Below are positions 1 to 10,046 of a stretch of 64,000 nt of DNA, in pieces. This DNA comes from Siphonodentalium dalli (taxonomy: Eukaryota > Mollusca > Scaphopoda > Gadilida > Siphonodentaliidae). The notes beneath the pieces are model-generated. The model had not been told where the DNA came from, did not search any database, and saw only the letters and a list, made by a program, of their open reading frames with translations. The number at the start of each line of letters is the position of its first letter. The stretch's first letter is position 1. The position numbers and the translations under genes are program-made. The stretch is from NCBI GenBank assembly GCA_032622095.1, contig CP136064.1:178328247-178392246 (forward strand). Direction: 5' to 3'.

Positions 1-42
1 ACTCTTAAAAGTCTGATGCTCTACCGACTGAGCTAACCGGGC
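1..42 (-). tRNA. tRNA-Lys(UUU), 3' part outside window
   Basis: First 38 bases of the gene and the start of its intron are present. The window edge cuts the rest. Confidence 0.85.
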
Positions 43-305
43 TGGTTGCTAGTGGGGCCACCATTTGCTTTCTGCACAAAACGGGTGATATCTATTTGAG
101 AAGTTTGTGGCGCCAAATTTTAAGGCCAGAATATTATGCGCACAGCATATAAGTGGAATAATTTGGGGCTCGATTTTATTGTGTATTGCGCAAACACGCT
201 ATTTGATGTTTGTAAACTATCCAATTGGGAACCAGGTGGTCGGGTGTTATGATTTTGTGATGGAAACCGAGATGGTGCATCGTTTTCGAGTATAAAAACT
301 AACGT

Positions 306-400
306 CGCCCGATATGGGACTTGAACCCATGACCCTCAGATGACTCTGAATTTAGCAGACTCTTAAAAGTCTGATGCTCTACCGACTGAGCTAACCGGGC
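306..400 (-). tRNA. tRNA-Lys(UUU) with 22-nt intron (reference copy)
   Basis: Lysine tRNA reading AAA/AAG. The minus strand gives a complete cloverleaf: a seven-pair acceptor stem with one G-U pair, D stem GCTC/GAGC, anticodon stem TCAGA/TCTGA, loop CTTTTAA with anticodon TTT, T arm ATGGG-TTCAAGT-CCCAT and discriminator G (position 306). An intron of 22 nt (342-363) lies after base 37, the normal place in eukaryotes; its AAA can pair with the anticodon, and its third-last base, G, can pair with C32 as the splicing endonuclease requires. A box TAGCTCAGTCGG and B box GGTTCAAGTCC are consensus. TTTTT follows 8 bases after the gene (near 294-298). Length without the intron is 73 nt. The gene should be transcribed by pol III and spliced. 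Confidence 0.97.
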
Positions 401-663
401 TGGTTGCTAGTGGGGCCACCATTTGCTTTCTGCACAAAACGGGTGATATCTATTTGAGAAGTTTGTGGCGCCAAATTTTAAGGCCAGAATATTATGCGCA
501 CAGCATATAAGTGGAATAATTTGGGGCTCGATTTTATTGTGTATTGCGCAAACACGCTATTTGATGTTTGTAAACTATCCAATTGGGAACCAGGTGGTCG
601 GGTGTTATGATTTTGTGATGGAAACCGAGATGGTGCATCGTTTTCGAGTATAAAAACTAACGT

Positions 664-758
664 CGCCCGATATGGGACTTGAACCCATGACCCTCAGATG
701 ACTCTGAATTTAGCAGACTCTTAAAAGTCTGATGCTCTACCGACTGAGCTAACCGGGC
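664..758 (-). tRNA. tRNA-Lys(UUU), intron-containing
   Basis: Copy of the 306-400 gene. Confidence 0.95.
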
Positions 759-1021
759 TGGTTGCTAGTGGGGCCACCATTTGCTTTCTGCACAAAACGG
801 GTGATATCTATTTGAGAAGTTTGTGGCGCCAAATTTTAAGGCCAGAATATTATGCGCACAGCATATAAGTGGAATAATTTGGGGCTCGATTTTATTGTGT
901 ATTGCGCAAACACGCTATTTGATGTTTGTAAACTATCCAATTGGGAACCAGGTGGTCGGGTGTTATGATTTTGTGATGGAAACCGAGATGGTGCATCGTT
1001 TTCGAGTATAAAAACTAACGT

Positions 1022-1116
1022 CGCCCGATATGGGACTTGAACCCATGACCCTCAGATGACTCTGAATTTAGCAGACTCTTAAAAGTCTGATGCTCTACCG
1101 ACTGAGCTAACCGGGC
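1022..1116 (-). tRNA. tRNA-Lys(UUU), intron-containing
   Basis: Copy of the 306-400 gene. Confidence 0.95.
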
Positions 1117-1379
1117 TGGTTGCTAGTGGGGCCACCATTTGCTTTCTGCACAAAACGGGTGATATCTATTTGAGAAGTTTGTGGCGCCAAATTTTAAGGC
1201 CAGAATATTATGCGCACAGCATATAAGTGGAATAATTTGGGGCTCGATTTTATTGTGTATTGCGCAAACACGCTATTTGATGTTTGTAAACTATCCAATT
1301 GGGAACCAGGTGGTCGGGTGTTATGATTTTGTGATGGAAACCGAGATGGTGCATCGTTTTCGAGTATAAAAACTAACGT

Positions 1380-1474
1380 CGCCCGATATGGGACTTGAAC
1401 CCATGACCCTCAGATGACTCTGAATTTAGCAGACTCTTAAAAGTCTGACGCTCTACCGACTGAGCTAACCGGGC
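1380..1474 (-). tRNA. tRNA-Lys(UUU), intron-containing, base 26 variant
   Basis: Copy of the 306-400 gene with A to G at tRNA base 26 (window position 1449). A purine is kept, so it is probably harmless. Confidence 0.94.
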
Positions 1475-1737
1475 TGGTTGCTAGTGGGGCCACCATTTGC
1501 TTTCTGCACAAAACGGGTGATATCTATTTGAGAAGTTTGTGGCGCCAAATTTTAAGGCCAGAATATTATGCGCACAGCATATAAGTGGAATAATTTGGGG
1601 CTCGATTTTATTGTGTATTGCGCAAACACGCTATTTGATGTTTGTAAACTATCCAATTGGGAACCAGGTGGTCGGGTGTTATGATTTTGTGATGGAAACC
1701 GAGATGGTGCATCGTTTTCGAGTATAAAAACTAACGT

Positions 1738-1832
1738 CGCCCGATATGGGACTTGAACCCATGACCCTCAGATGACTCTGAATTTAGCAGACTCTTAAAA
1801 GTCTGATGCTCTACCGACTGAGCTAACCGGGC
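1738..1832 (-). tRNA. tRNA-Lys(UUU), intron-containing
   Basis: Copy of the 306-400 gene. Confidence 0.95.
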
Positions 1833-2095
1833 TGGTTGCTAGTGGGGCCACCATTTGCTTTCTGCACAAAACGGGTGATATCTATTTGAGAAGTTTGTGG
1901 CGCCAAATTTTAAGGCCAGAATATTATGCGCACAGCATATAAGTGGAATAATTTGGGGCTCGATTTTATTGTGTATTGCGCAAACACGCTATTTGATGTT
2001 TGTAAACTATCCAATTGGGAACCAGGTGGTCGGGTGTTATGATTTTGTGATGGAAACCGAGATGGTGCATCGTTTTCGAGTATAAAAACTAACGT

Positions 2096-2190
2096 CGCCC
2101 GATATGGGACTTGAACCCATGACCCTCAGATGACTCTGAATTTAGCAGACTCTTAAAAGTCTGATGCTCTACCGACTGAGCTAACCGGGC
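2096..2190 (-). tRNA. tRNA-Lys(UUU), intron-containing
   Basis: Copy of the 306-400 gene. Confidence 0.95.
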
Positions 2191-2453
2191 TGGTTGCTAG
2201 TGGGGCCACCATTTGCTTTCTGCACAAAACGGGTGATATCTATTTGAGAAGTTTGTGGCGCCAAATTTTAAGGCCAGAATATTATGCGCACAGCATATAA
2301 GTGGAATAATTTGGGGCTCGATTTTATTGTGTATTGCGCAAACACGCTATTTGATGTTTGTAAACTATCCAATTGGGAACCAGGTGGTCGGGTGTTATGA
2401 TTTTGTGATGGAAACCGAGATGGTGCATCGTTTTCGAGTATAAAAACTAACGT

Positions 2454-2548
2454 CGCCCGATATGGGACTTGAACCCATGACCCTCAGATGACTCTGAATT
2501 TAGCAGACTCTTAAAAGTCTGATGCTCTACCGACTGAGCTAACCGGGC
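2454..2548 (-). tRNA. tRNA-Lys(UUU), intron-containing
   Basis: Copy of the 306-400 gene. Confidence 0.95.
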
Positions 2549-2811
2549 TGGTTGCTAGTGGGGCCACCATTTGCTTTCTGCACAAAACGGGTGATATCTA
2601 TTTGAGAAGTTTGTGGCGCCAAATTTTAAGGCCAGAATATTATGCGCACAGCATATAAGTGGAATAATTTGGGGCTCGATTTTATTGTGTATTGCGCAAA
2701 CACGCTATTTGATGTTTGTAAACTATCCAATTGGGAACCAGGTGGTCGGGTGTTATGATTTTGTGATGGAAACCGAGATGGTGCATCGTTTTCGAGTATA
2801 AAAACTAACGT

Positions 2812-2906
2812 CGCCCGATATGGGACTTGAACCCATGACCCTCAGATGACTCTGAATTTAGCAGACTCTTAAAAGTCTGATGCTCTACCGACTGAGCTAA
2901 CCGGGC
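2812..2906 (-). tRNA. tRNA-Lys(UUU), intron-containing
   Basis: Copy of the 306-400 gene. Confidence 0.95.
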
Positions 2907-3169
2907 TGGTTGCTAGTGGGGCCACCATTTGCTTTCTGCACAAAACGGGTGATATCTATTTGAGAAGTTTGTGGCGCCAAATTTTAAGGCCAGAATATTA
3001 TGCGCACAGCATATAAGTGGAATAATTTGGGGCTCGATTTTATTGTGTATTGCGCAAACACGCTATTTAATGTTTGTAAACTATCCAATTGGGAACCAGG
3101 TGGTCGGGTGTTATGATTTTGTGATGGAAACCGAGATGGTGCATCGTTTTCGAGTATAAAAACTAACGT

Positions 3170-3264
3170 CGCCCGATATGGGACTTGAACCCATGACCCT
3201 CAGATGACTCTGAATTTAGCAGACTCTTAAAAGTCTGATGCTCTACCGACTGAGCTAACCGGGC
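3170..3264 (-). tRNA. tRNA-Lys(UUU), intron-containing
   Basis: Copy of the 306-400 gene. Confidence 0.95.
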
Positions 3265-3527
3265 TGGTTGCTAGTGGGGCCACCATTTGCTTTCTGCACA
3301 AAACGGGTGATATCTATTTGAGAAGTTTGTGGCGCCAAATTTTAAGGCCAGAATATTATGCGCACAGCATATAAGTGGAATAATTTGGGGCTCGATTTTA
3401 TTGTGTATTGCGCAAACACGCTATTTGATGTTTGTAAACTATCCAATTGGGAACCAGGTGGTCGGGTGTTATGATTTTGTGATGGAAACCGAGATGGTGC
3501 ATCGTTTTCGAGTATAAAAACTAACGT

Positions 3528-3602
3528 CGCCCGATATGGGACTTGAACCCATGACCCTCAGATGACTCTGAATTTAGCAGACTCTTAAAAGTCTGATGCT
3601 CT
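3528..3602 (-). pseudogene. tRNA-Lys gene cut by element A (3' part)
   Basis: Keeps tRNA base 21 onward, including the intron and B box. The first 20 bases, with most of the A box, are separated from it by the retrotransposon. Confidence 0.95.
3585..3602. repeat. Target-site duplication of element A, left copy
   Basis: TTAAAAGTCTGATGCTCT lies immediately before the poly(T). The same 18 bases recur at 11671-11688, immediately after the far end of the element. It corresponds to tRNA bases 21-37 plus one intron base. Confidence 0.92.
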
Positions 3603-6162
3603 TTTTTTTTTTTTTATCTTTTATTATAAAAACATTATTAAGCAATGTGCTACAGTAAAAACAAAACGACAACATTTGTATACACATGAGATTACAATGA
3701 AAACAATGATAGTTCTTATATGTTATGTTTCCTAATAGAAAGCTGAATAGAAGCCTATAGTATGAAATATATATCAGGTATATGCGATAGTTGTCGTTGG
3801 TTGTTGACTTTCCTTGTTAATTTTTAATTATTTCCTCGACTAATGTTAGTTCCATGGAATTTTTAGCAGTGTATCGAAATTATAATGTTTCGGTATGATG
3901 TAGGCGAAGTAACTCTAAAATTTGTCGAGTATTTGCATTTGGCAATCTCCGTGTATCTCCGTAAGCATACGAAGATTGACGAGGTTTACGGAATTATTCG
4001 GACCAGTTATTGCACGTGTTTTTGGCTAAACATTTTCTTTCTAAAATGGACTAATATCCATATAATTAGGTTATTGAAGTGTTGTCGATGTTGACTGTTA
4101 TCTCTATGAAATCTACGGTGAGTTTCCCAAAGTAAAATAACCATATTTCTGTAGGAAAAAGCACTTTTGTTTCGCCAAATTTTTGTGTTGATGTCTTCGG
4201 CATCTTCCGTGTTCAGCCGAGCCCGATGGGGCCAACATCGGTCATCCAATGTGAAACATGTCAAAATGTGAATATGAAAATTGGTACTGATGCTGTGATA
4301 GAATTTTTACTTCAAGAGTCTTAATTTGACATGATAGTTAAACATCTCACCAGTTTTTGTGATAAAATGAATATGATTTTATGAATATATTTGTTGTTTC
4401 GCCTTGCAATTGGGTGAATTTATAAATTATAAATAATGTTTAATAATAATAATATATTAATAATAAATTGGTTTGTTATTATACCATCAACATGACTTCC
4501 CGGTGCGCCACGGTTCATCGGCATCCCGACATGAATGACCAACAACCATAAGGCCCACCAGAGGCCCGAGACAACAGTCAAAGGCCTCTAATAGGCCCGA
4601 GGGCCGCCAAACACGCATGGAGGTCTGCCAAAAAATATATACACCATGGCGCCTGACAAAAAAACGCCGTTACTTTTATTACCATTCTGGCCTGGTATGA
4701 TCACGTGGTCTGTGACTTGACCAGAAAAGGGCGGCGGCCCCAGCGAAAACAAAAATTCACTAAATCTTGCCGCACACCTCTAGTCAATTTTATCTCAAAC
4801 TTGTAAATCTTATTGTGCAGGTAAATACTCTTAATCTACTTGAGAAAGCCCTCTAAAATGGTAATAATTATTCATAGCAACATACATGCACATGATTCTG
4901 TGTACATTTATATTTTTACGACTGATTTGTGTTAACATTGTTCCATTATGATAATCATGAAATCTGAATGGCATAGAATTGTGTCTGTTTTGCATACAGA
5001 TGGATACTTATTGTCTGTTTACTTGTTTTTTCCAGGTAAAACTTATTTGTATGCTGCATCTGACGACTCGGTGACAAGTTGGAAATTTCAGAAACTGGCA
5101 CTTGTGGGATTTGGCCTTGAATAGGTATTCTTCGGCATGTCGGTTTGACTATGCTCTGTTCTAGAAAAGGGCTGCAGACCAAAACTTATCAGTTATGATG
5201 TGTCTTATCCCATGATACAGTCTGTGAACAGTGGACCAGTTTTCTTGTATGGCTTAAAACTGGGATCTAAAGATCAATAACATATTTTTAGGTGAGAAAA
5301 AGTCATGTAAAGTATCCATACTCAATGTACTCACTATCGTATATATTACATTACATCCTCCGGGAAAATCTGTGGGTTCTGTGAGGTTTCGGCAGCTTTG
5401 TATAGTAAATGTGTTGTGGCGAGCGCCAACTTATCACTGTGTATCATGCATAATGCTACACTAGTGATTGCGTACTCCATCACAGAACCCAGAGACACCC
5501 CTAAGGACAAAATATAAATTATACATGTAATACTTAGGATAACTGACAAAGTACATATGACCTTTTAAATGTCTGTGAAAGGAAAAGTATACAAACATTT
5601 AACAACAACAACAAAAAAAAACCACCTAGATGTATGCATTGCAATAGAAATATATATATACTGGGTTTTAAATTGTAGTGAGGTCCTACCGGTATAGTTT
5701 TACTGGGTTATAAATTAAGGTGGAGTCCTATAGTTTACACAAGTGTTTCTTTGCAAAATTTTAATTGTTGAAAATTTGATTTAAAAAAAAACAAGAAAAC
5801 ATTCTTTTGTCTGGGACGTCGCGTGCCTTATCAGTACACATTGGCGATGTTGATGAGGGGGCAGTGTGTAACCTTTTAAAGTTGCTAGAACCAAAAATAT
5901 TAATATATATATTAGTTCTTTGAAAAAATAGTTCATATTACATTAAGCTAATGGAAACACCCTTCTGGTATAGGTTGTTCAGGTCTGCCGCTTTCAATAA
6001 AAAAATAAAAAAGGGGGGGGGGTCTTTTTCGAATAATTTCTGGAAGGCGTTTTTCTGTGAGGATGTTTATGGGAGGATATTCATGATATCCTTAGCATTC
6101 TCTACTGTATGCTTTTATACCGTATGTTACTTTCTTCAGAAATATTTTTATAATTTTATTTC
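3603..6162 (-). other. 3' UTR of element A
   Basis: No gene seen. The 3' terminus next to the poly(A) reads, on +, oligo-T then ATCTTTTATTATAAAAA, which recurs with one extra T in element B. It contains a GC-rich patch with repeated AGGCC (about 4550-4620) and a G run at 6013-6022. The short ORFs on either strand lack recognisable domains. Confidence 0.6.
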
Positions 6163-9100
6163 TTAACTCAAATCCAATTTTGGTTCTGATCCCTGATAAT
6201 AGAAAATAGGGTTTCCTTCTACAAAATATTTTATAAAAAGAGAATGGCTGCTATTGTTTTGTGTATAATTGAAATACATTTCTTTATGATTGATTAGCAT
6301 CTTGGTGAATAAAAAGTCAATATCAATTACTTTCCCCTCCATCAAGCAATAATTACGTCTTCGCCACACTGATAATCTATAGCAACTATATAATAAATTC
6401 AGAAAGTAATAGTTAGGCAATTTTGATTTTGTATTGTTGCCTAACAATAAATTGATTTGGAAATCTTTCTCTTTTACACAACCTGTTCCACTGTGCATTA
6501 TATCAATATATCTTCTGAACTTTGACTGAAAATTTTTCAGACAGGGACATGACAGAAATAAATGAATGATATCTTCCTGGTGACTCTTACAAATTGGACA
6601 AATATTGGTTTCACTAGCTCCAGTCAATGATTGTTTCTTCAATGTGTAAACTATATTCTGATGTACTTTGAAATCTAAATCTTTCATTTCCGAAGACTTT
6701 GGCTGAATATAAATAGATTTCCATGAAATCTCTCTCTGAATTTGATTGATTTGAAAGTACTTTTCCCAAAATGATTCACCTGTGGCCGGTTTAAAGAATT
6801 TTGATCTCATGATATCATAAGCTATCTTTGTTGATATATTTCGAATATCAAGTAAATCTCCTTTTGGATGCAGATATTTTAGAGGGACCGGTTCCCTTCC
6901 TTGACTGTTTTCAGCTACTGCTGAATGTGATATAATTTCTTTCCACTTATGTGGTATAGACTCTATGATAATCTCATATTGTTTTGTCACTTTACAGCTT
7001 TTGCATGATGACGAGCCACATACTAGATCATGAATGGAACTACTGGGCAAAAATCCAGGTACATATTCATATATAATGTCTTGAATCTTTGTAATGCCTT
7101 TCTCCACAAAATTTGTGAAACTAATGGGTTTTTGTTGAAAAGTTATTTGATTGTTATCAAAAAGACACATATATTGTATGTCGGCATCTTCATAGATGAA
7201 TTTGCCTTCTCTGCGAGACATCAAATTCCATGCATATAAAACTTCTCTATAAAATAGAGGCATGTGTTTGGTGTGCTTTTGATCAATATTTTGAAAATAT
7301 ATACCTTTACCCAGGCTGTATGATTTATACTCTCTGAAATAATATTCCATAAAAATGACCCATGGAAAATTACTGGTGTAACTTCTTTTGATCCACTTTA
7401 TTCTCATTGCATCTCGTTTTAGAATTAGGTCTGCTAAATTGAGACCTCCATCTGAAATTTTACCAATCACTGTGCTGTATTTGATAACGTTATAACTACT
7501 TCCCCATAAGAAATTTAAGCATAGAGATTTAATTTTATTGACATACAATTCTGGCATTGGTATAACATTTAAAGGATACCATAGTGTTGACAATAATAGA
7601 CTATTGATTACTAAACATTTTCCATGTAATGTTAAATTCCTTTCTTTCCAAAAATGTAAGGTGCAGGAAATTTTCTGGACTTTCTTTGACCAATTAAGTG
7701 TTTCACATTCTTTTTCATCATTTCCCAAATAAATACCCAATATTTCTATGCTTTTGTCTGTGCATTGGAGTGGTAAATTTTCTCTGGTCTCAATCTTGGA
7801 TGAACCAAGAGGAAGAATTTTAGATTTTGCTTTATTGATAATAGAACAGGAACCTTTTGAAAACATTTCAAAACATTTCATTACTTCTACTATAGAATTT
7901 TTGTCTGACACCGTGACCTTGTTATCATCTGCATGTTGAAATATTTTACATTCTTTATTAGTGAATGGTATTTTTATTCCCTTTATATTCAGGTTCTGAT
8001 TGATCATAGCTGCTAGGGGTTCAGAGCAAATGACATAAAGAAGAGGTGACAAAGGACATCCTTGTCTAACTGAAGATTCAACTGGGAAGTAGGAAGATGT
8101 GTGTCCATTAATTTTGATGCAGCTTTTACAATTTGAGTACATGAGTTTAATTCTGTTAATGAACCTTTCGCCAAAGTTGAAATTCTTCAAAACATCAAAC
8201 ATATACTGGTGTGAAATCTTATCAAAGGCTTTATACAAATCCAATTTCATGAGATAACCTGGATAGTTATGTGCTTCTGTGAAATCTACTATATCCCGAA
8301 TACTGGAAACTGTTTCGCTGAGATCGCGACCGGGGATGCTGCAAGTTTGGAAAGGAGAGATAATGTCTGGTAGAAACATTTTAACTCTATCGGCCAGAAC
8401 CTTCGCAAATAACTTTCGATCTACGCCTAGAAGTGAGATTGGCCTCCAATTTTCTAAGGATGTCTTGTCACCTTTCTTGTATAATAAAGTAATAAGACCA
8501 CGATCCATAGACCTTGGCATTATACCTTCCTGCTCTGCGGTATTGAATATGTATACAAGTGTGTGTCCTAATTGTTCCCAGAATTTCAATAGAAAATTTC
8601 TAGTTATACCATCGAGACCTGGCGATTTGGAGGGAGCCATTGATTTTAGAGCCTGATGCAATTCTTCGTGAGTAAGTGGCTGTTCAAGTGCTAAACACTG
8701 ATCCTCTGATAACTTATTCTGGATTGAATTGAGCAATGAATTTTCTGCTTCGGGTTCTATTGCGTTTTTCTGATATAATTTGGTGTAAAAATCTTCAGCC
8801 ACTTTAAGTATATCAAAAATACTCTTAACCTCATTTCCATGTGAATCATTTAATTGCCGTATAGAATTTTTTTCCTGCCTGTAGCGTTCTAATTGTAAGA
8901 AATATTTAGTACTTTTATCACTTTCCAAATGATGTTTTGATTTTGACCTGAGGATAGCTGCTTGGCATTTCTGTTCCTCAAATTTGGCCAAAGAATTCTT
9001 TAAATCTACTATTTTATATAAATTTTGGAATTGTTGAGGTCTAGATAACTCAATACATAATTGTTTTTGTAAGTTCCTCTCTTCTGCTTTTTCATTCTGA

Positions 9101-10044
9101 TTTTTACTTTTTGAATACTGTTGACTAAATTTTTTTATCTGGTATTTTAAATTATCCCACCATATCAATGGCTCTCTCTCAAATAGGGGACACTCTTCGG
9201 ACTTTGCTATGAGATTCTTGATGTCGTTAACAAAATCTTCATCACATAGCAAAGTGTCGTTCAATATCCATACGCCAGGGCCTCGGTCAATTTTTTCAAC
9301 ATTTATTTTTGCAACTAGAATAGCATGGTCGCTGAATGAGCTGTACTGTATGTATGAGTATTGGGTAAATTGTTTGATATTTTTGGAGCATAATATATAA
9401 TCAATTCTACTTTGCTGCAAGAGACCAAGTTTTAACTTATGCCACGTGTATTGTCTTTTATCATAGTTTTTGTACCGCCATATGTCTGTTAGGTCTTGTT
9501 TTGCAACAAAAATTTTAAAATCTTTTGATGAAATATCTTCTAGACCTGTTTGTCTATCAATACCTTCTAATACTGTGTTAAAATCTCCCATGATGATACT
9601 TTGTTCCATATCTTTCACATACTCGCGCAAATCTGTTAAGAAAACTTTTCTCTGTCTATGCTTGTTGGGCAAATATACATTTATTAGATCAAGAATCTGG
9701 TCTTCTATCTGTATATTTAAATGAATTAGTCTCCCTTCTGAATCAATTTGAACATTTTTGACACAATGCTTGAATTGTTTTGAGATTAAAAAGGCAACTC
9801 CATTAGACTGATTACTAAAATGACTACACTTTATTGTTCCATTCCACATGTGTTTGACTTGTTTAACAAAATCCTCATCCCAATGGGTCTCTTGCAGCGC
9901 AATAAAGTCATACCGTTTCAAATCACATAATTCAAAAACATTTTTAACCTTTTTAAAGCTACGTAGGCCATTCACATTGAAGGTAGCAAACAATACCATT
10001 ATAATGGTTAAAAAGTTATATGTTATTGTTACAACAAAAGCCAT
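6163..10044 (-). CDS. ORF2 of Tx1-like element A: endonuclease-reverse transcriptase
   Basis: A 1293-residue polyprotein that nicks target DNA and copies the element's RNA into the nick. The APE endonuclease fills about residues 20-245: N in TFNVNG, E in LQETH (about 52), GDFN (about 153), RIDYIL (about 213), SDH (about 238). The reverse transcriptase spans about 450-780, with NWRPISLL, LDLYKAFD (catalytic Asp about 602), RQGCPLSPLLY and FQHADD (about 704). A C-terminal CCHC knuckle, C-x2-C-x8-H-x4-C, lies at about 1149-1166. The start chosen is the ATG at 10044, because the open frame upstream of it offers only TTG. That ATG is two bases after the ORF1 stop (TAACAATGG), which suggests coupled reinitiation. 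HADD replaces the usual YADD. The frame is fully open. Confidence 0.93.
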   Translation of the reverse strand: MAFVVTITYNFLTIIMVLFATFNVNGLRSFKKVKNVFELCDLKRYDFIALQETHWDEDFVKQVKHMWNGTIKCSHFSNQSNGVAFLISKQFKHCVKNVQIDSEGRLIHLNIQIEDQILDLINVYLPNKHRQRKVFLTDLREYVKDMEQSIIMGDFNTVLEGIDRQTGLEDISSKDFKIFVAKQDLTDIWRYKNYDKRQYTWHKLKLGLLQQSRIDYILCSKNIKQFTQYSYIQYSSFSDHAILVAKINVEKIDRGPGVWILNDTLLCDEDFVNDIKNLIAKSEECPLFEREPLIWWDNLKYQIKKFSQQYSKSKNQNEKAEERNLQKQLCIELSRPQQFQNLYKIVDLKNSLAKFEEQKCQAAILRSKSKHHLESDKSTKYFLQLERYRQEKNSIRQLNDSHGNEVKSIFDILKVAEDFYTKLYQKNAIEPEAENSLLNSIQNKLSEDQCLALEQPLTHEELHQALKSMAPSKSPGLDGITRNFLLKFWEQLGHTLVYIFNTAEQEGIMPRSMDRGLITLLYKKGDKTSLENWRPISLLGVDRKLFAKVLADRVKMFLPDIISPFQTCSIPGRDLSETVSSIRDIVDFTEAHNYPGYLMKLDLYKAFDKISHQYMFDVLKNFNFGERFINRIKLMYSNCKSCIKINGHTSSYFPVESSVRQGCPLSPLLYVICSEPLAAMINQNLNIKGIKIPFTNKECKIFQHADDNKVTVSDKNSIVEVMKCFEMFSKGSCSIINKAKSKILPLGSSKIETRENLPLQCTDKSIEILGIYLGNDEKECETLNWSKKVQKISCTLHFWKERNLTLHGKCLVINSLLLSTLWYPLNVIPMPELYVNKIKSLCLNFLWGSSYNVIKYSTVIGKISDGGLNLADLILKRDAMRIKWIKRSYTSNFPWVIFMEYYFREYKSYSLGKGIYFQNIDQKHTKHMPLFYREVLYAWNLMSRREGKFIYEDADIQYMCLFDNNQITFQQKPISFTNFVEKGITKIQDIIYEYVPGFLPSSSIHDLVCGSSSCKSCKVTKQYEIIIESIPHKWKEIISHSAVAENSQGREPVPLKYLHPKGDLLDIRNISTKIAYDIMRSKFFKPATGESFWEKYFQINQIQREISWKSIYIQPKSSEMKDLDFKVHQNIVYTLKKQSLTGASETNICPICKSHQEDIIHLFLSCPCLKNFQSKFRRYIDIMHSGTGCVKEKDFQINLLLGNNTKSKLPNYYFLNLLYSCYRLSVWRRRNYCLMEGKVIDIDFLFTKMLINHKEMYFNYTQNNSSHSLFIKYFVEGNPIFYYQGSEPKLDLS

Positions 10045-10046
10045 TG

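Larger units (their letters stand above)
1..3602. repeat. tRNA-Lys tandem array, block A (358-bp unit, about 10 copies)
   Basis: Head-to-tail 358-bp units, nearly identical to each other, with only scattered single-base changes seen (for example 1449 and 3069). The window opens inside a tRNA gene and the block ends inside another, at the poly(T) of element A. Each unit is 95 bp of tRNA-Lys gene (minus strand) plus 263 bp of spacer. The spacer holds no gene I can support. It contains a GGCGCC palindrome near 110 and an oligo-A run just 5' (on +) of each tRNA gene, which is the pol III terminator read on the minus strand. Confidence 0.97.

Noticed and set aside
107-295. 62-codon plus-strand frame repeated in almost every unit
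   Set aside because: It starts with GTG, lies in the spacer antisense to the tRNA and is copied only because the 358-bp unit is copied. There is no domain, and variants with frame breaks exist (near 21636).
289-298. TATAAAAA beside each tRNA as a pol II TATA box
   Set aside because: On the minus strand it is the T5 terminator of the tRNA gene, which explains its position fully.
1-3602. CRISPR-like regular repetition
   Set aside because: Unit is 358 bp with no variable spacers, and the sequence is eukaryotic.
8279-8656. 125-codon plus-strand frame
   Set aside because: Antisense shadow of the reverse transcriptase region of element A.
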